Positions 61,764 through 64,000 of a DNA stretch of 64,000 nucleotides are shown here, one piece after another. Each line of letters begins with the position of its first letter. Within the stretch, counting starts at the first letter, position 1. The notes under the pieces are model-generated. The model worked only from the letters and a program-made list of their open reading frames with translations. It was not told where the DNA came from and did not search any database. Made by a program: the position numbers and the translations under genes. The DNA is taken from NCBI RefSeq assembly GCF_024198215.1, contig NZ_JAKCFA010000021.1, positions 165,685 to 229,684 on the forward strand, in the 5' to 3' direction. Source of the stretch: Myxococcus qinghaiensis (GTDB lineage: Bacteria; Myxococcota; Myxococcia; Myxococcales; Myxococcaceae).

Positions 61764-63695
61764 TCACAGCGTCTTCATGTACTCGAGCAGCGCGGTGCGC
61801 TCCGCATCGGTCAGCACGTCGGTGAACGTGTGGCCCGAGTTCGACTGGCTGAACATCCGGGTGTTGTAGATCTTGCGGTCCTCGATATCCGAGTTCGAGA
61901 AGCTCGGGGCCACGATGCTGCCGAGGAGGTTCCAGGCCAGCGCGCCGTTGCCGTACAGCAGCGACAGCCCGCTCTCGATGAGCGGCGTCTCGTTCGGATC
62001 CCACGGATTGCAGTGGTTGAACGGCGAGAGGGTCAGGTGGCTGCACGGAATCGTGTCGTACTTCCACCCGACCTTGGTTGGGTCATAGGCCTTCGCGAGG
62101 TCGGTCTCGAATCCCATGACAACGCCGAACCGCGACGACTTCGACTTTCGACGCCAGATGCGCGGGCGGTCCGACGACTTGAGCAAGCTCCAGAGGTCGG
62201 GCACCGAGCCGTTGTGGAAGTAGGGGCCGGACGCCCAGATGCCGTAGAGCGGCTGCGCGAGATAGCCGACCATGTTGTACTTTTCGGCGCACCCGTCCTG
62301 ACCGTTGTATCCGAAGAAGCTGTTCCTGGCCTGGGTCTCGACGGCTCCGTCGTTGGCGAGCATTCGGGCGTCATCGGTGTCGATGACGTTGATGGGCGTG
62401 ACGTTGGCCGCCATGCCCTCGAACAAGGGATTGGCGAGGAAGTTCGGATCGTTCACGTAGCGCGGCGCGTAGGCTCCATGGCAGCTCGCGCACGAGCCGT
62501 TGCCGGCCTGCTGCGGCTTCACGACCGGGTTGTTGCGGTTCGCTGCCCACAGGTCGAGCGTGTGGAACAGGACCGACCCCTGCTGCGCGAGCGCCGTGTT
62601 GACCGGTAGAGGGTAGGCCGGCGACTTCAGCCCGAGCATCCAGGTGTTCGCCTCGTACTCGTTCTCGAGGATCCAGTCGTAGCCGTCCTCGTAGTTCGGC
62701 AGCGCGGCGCCCGGCATGTACCACGAGAGCTCGATGCGCGTGGCGTCGCTGCTCATCCCTGCGTCGAAGAACTTCACCGGACGGTGCCCGAGGTTCCACC
62801 AGTTCGGCGGGTCTTCCGTGCCCGTCGAGCCGGCCGCCCAGATCTCCGGATTGAGGAAGACGCCGGGGATGGTCCCGTCGGGATCGAAGATGGTGAGCAG
62901 GGCGAAGAGCTGGAAGTTGGTGATGTTCCCCGTGCCGCGGATGCGATTCAGGGAGGCGATTGTGAAGGCGGGGTTGAGGCCTCCGAGCTCGCCCAGGAAC
63001 AGGGACGCGTCGGTGAGGCCGTTGGTGCCGTGCAACGCCCCCAGGCCCGCGCCGTCGCTCGCCTTGCCAATCTGGCCGCTGTGACAGACCGAACACGTGA
63101 CGCCAATCTGTCCGCTCCACGAGCCGTCGGAGTTGCGTGTCTGCGTCAGCGCCATCGGCAGCTGGCCGGAGCCCCCGTTCGTGCGGTTCGGATCCTCGAA
63201 CGGGAGAGGGTACGGATTGCGCTGCGAGCTGAGCGGGGTGCCGTAGCGCTCGGCGACGAGGGTGTCGAAGTCGGAAGGGCGAAACGGCAGGCCCCACTTC
63301 AGCCACAGCGCGTTGTACTGGGACGCCGACATCGACCAGAGACTCCAGGCGGAATGGCCGCTGAACTCCCAGCCGGCATCGGGACTTCCGTTTCCGCCGA
63401 GCAGCCGCCCTCCCACCGCGTGGGTCGACCGCAGCTCGCCGCACGTCAGCGGCGCCCGGTTCATGCACGAGTTCCACCCCACGTTGAAGACGACGTTCTT
63501 GTTCGACGTCGGCGTCACGAGTGAGCGTGGGTCGGACGGCAGGAGCGTCGCATCGGACTTGCCCGTACAGAACTCGAACCAGAAGTGCCCTCCACGCTTG
63601 CTGCCGAGCAGGTCGGATTGAGCTGCCGCCGGTGTGCTGCCGGCACAGACAAACCACAACGCGACGAGAACGCTTCGAGTCAGACGTGCCGCCAT
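61764..63695 (-). CDS. RoxA/RoxB-type diheme c-type cytochrome (rubber-oxygenase-like)
   Basis: 643 aa. AGGAGGG precedes ATG 63695. Signal peptide (LTRSVLVALWFVCAGSTPAAA). Two heme-binding sites, CSVCH (201-205) and CASCH (402-406), are spaced like those of Xanthomonas RoxA; NWWNLGHRPVKFFDAG, SWYMPGAALPNYEDGYDW and GPYFHNGSVPDLW also fit RoxA/MauG-type enzymes. RoxA cleaves polyisoprene oxidatively outside the cell, and myxobacterial homologues are known. Activity on rubber cannot be read from sequence; a MauG-like peroxidase is the alternative. Monocistronic. Confidence 0.75.
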   Translation of the reverse strand: MAARLTRSVLVALWFVCAGSTPAAAQSDLLGSKRGGHFWFEFCTGKSDATLLPSDPRSLVTPTSNKNVVFNVGWNSCMNRAPLTCGELRSTHAVGGRLLGGNGSPDAGWEFSGHSAWSLWSMSASQYNALWLKWGLPFRPSDFDTLVAERYGTPLSSQRNPYPLPFEDPNRTNGGSGQLPMALTQTRNSDGSWSGQIGVTCSVCHSGQIGKASDGAGLGALHGTNGLTDASLFLGELGGLNPAFTIASLNRIRGTGNITNFQLFALLTIFDPDGTIPGVFLNPEIWAAGSTGTEDPPNWWNLGHRPVKFFDAGMSSDATRIELSWYMPGAALPNYEDGYDWILENEYEANTWMLGLKSPAYPLPVNTALAQQGSVLFHTLDLWAANRNNPVVKPQQAGNGSCASCHGAYAPRYVNDPNFLANPLFEGMAANVTPINVIDTDDARMLANDGAVETQARNSFFGYNGQDGCAEKYNMVGYLAQPLYGIWASGPYFHNGSVPDLWSLLKSSDRPRIWRRKSKSSRFGVVMGFETDLAKAYDPTKVGWKYDTIPCSHLTLSPFNHCNPWDPNETPLIESGLSLLYGNGALAWNLLGSIVAPSFSNSDIEDRKIYNTRMFSQSNSGHTFTDVLTDAERTALLEYMKTL

Positions 63696-63922
63696 GACGT
63701 CCCTCCTGCTGACATTCCTGTGGGTCGGTCGGATGGGGCCTCGGTCCGACCGGGTGGGCGCGTGCTCGGAGACGTCAGTTTCCGAGTCGCACGAGGGGTA
63801 TGAGCGCACTTCACGTGTATCCCGAAAAGGGACATTTGTCGCTAACGTGTCGTGGGCGACATTGGTCGCCTAATACTACCCGGTCACTTGAATCCAGGTA
63901 GCGGTCATGATCTACGGTCGGG

Positions 63923-64000
63923 ATGACACCCGCACATCTGCGCAAGCTGGATGAGGCGCTGAGCGCCTACCTCGATGAGATGGTGGTCGGCATGGGGCGG
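63923..64000 (+). mobile_element. Start of IS701-like transposase, cut by window edge
   Basis: ATG 63923 begins MTPAHLRKLDEALSAYLDEM then VVGMGR, which resembles the N-terminus of IS701/IS4-type DDE transposases. The frame runs off the window. The preceding bases (63874-63922) contain CTACC...GGTAG and may be the left IS end. Partial, so low certainty. Confidence 0.5.

Overview
The window is about 64 kb of very GC-rich DNA with coding bias in which nearly every codon ends in G or C. It carries secreted lipoproteins with Cys-rich, LVIVD, ELWxxDGT, GON and beta-helix repeats, giant kinase hybrids, an Imm11-type protein and a RoxA-like diheme cytochrome. This mix points to a myxobacterium (Myxococcales, probably Myxococcaceae or Archangiaceae). 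That placement is inferred from gene content and base use; no rRNA or marker gene is present. I saw no tRNA, rRNA or CRISPR array.

Layout. 0.3-10 kb: cell-surface and secreted proteins (tandem-GON lipoprotein, membrane acyltransferase, exported alpha/beta hydrolase, ankyrin protein, Cys-rich protein, LVIVD propeller, two uncharacterised exported proteins). 10-18 kb: small metabolic and regulatory genes (ABM monooxygenase, LysR, serine hydrolase, YCII, AraC with a divergent frameshifted NmrA-type oxidoreductase, class A flavin monooxygenase). 18.4-22.5 kb: a tightly coupled three-gene operon of a small conserved protein, a KaiC-like ATPase with three RecA domains and a soluble histidine kinase. 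22.5-27.4 kb: a transposase remnant, a LysR/SDR divergent pair, an NlpC/P60 lipoprotein, a YCII protein and a duplicated scrap of an NmrA gene. 27.4-36.9 kb: a signalling operon of an 82-aa HTH protein, a 1923-aa Ser/Thr kinase-AAA-GAF-histidine kinase and a 1147-aa receiver/histidine kinase hybrid, each overlapping the next by a GTGA.

36.9-46.5 kb holds the most unusual locus: nine minus-strand genes, most overlapping or within a few bases. In order of transcription they are inositol-3-phosphate synthase, an HD-like protein, a SAM methyltransferase, a Gfo/Idh/MocA oxidoreductase, a zinc-ribbon MBL-fold protein, a YcaO protein, a TIM-barrel sugar isomerase, a GT4 glycosyltransferase and a LmbE/PIG-L deacetylase. 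A MATE exporter lies just upstream on the same strand. Inositol synthase + glycosyltransferase + LmbE deacetylase matches the opening logic of mycothiol-type pseudodisaccharide synthesis, but here it is joined to cyclitol redox/isomerase enzymes and a stand-alone YcaO with no visible peptide precursor. I infer a modified aminosugar-inositol small molecule whose amide or carboxyl chemistry uses YcaO.

48.4-64 kb: an ELWxxDGT lipoprotein, an AraC regulator, a DUF1579-like protein, a cytokinin-dehydrogenase-like Tat-exported flavoprotein, a divergent O-methyltransferase/TetR pair with operator-like repeats, DUF1993, Imm11, DUF1801 and AtaL-like proteins, several decayed genes, a beta-helix lipoprotein, a RoxA/RoxB-type rubber-oxygenase-like cytochrome, and the start of an IS701-like transposase cut by the window edge. 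At least three NmrA-family loci are broken or reduced to fragments.
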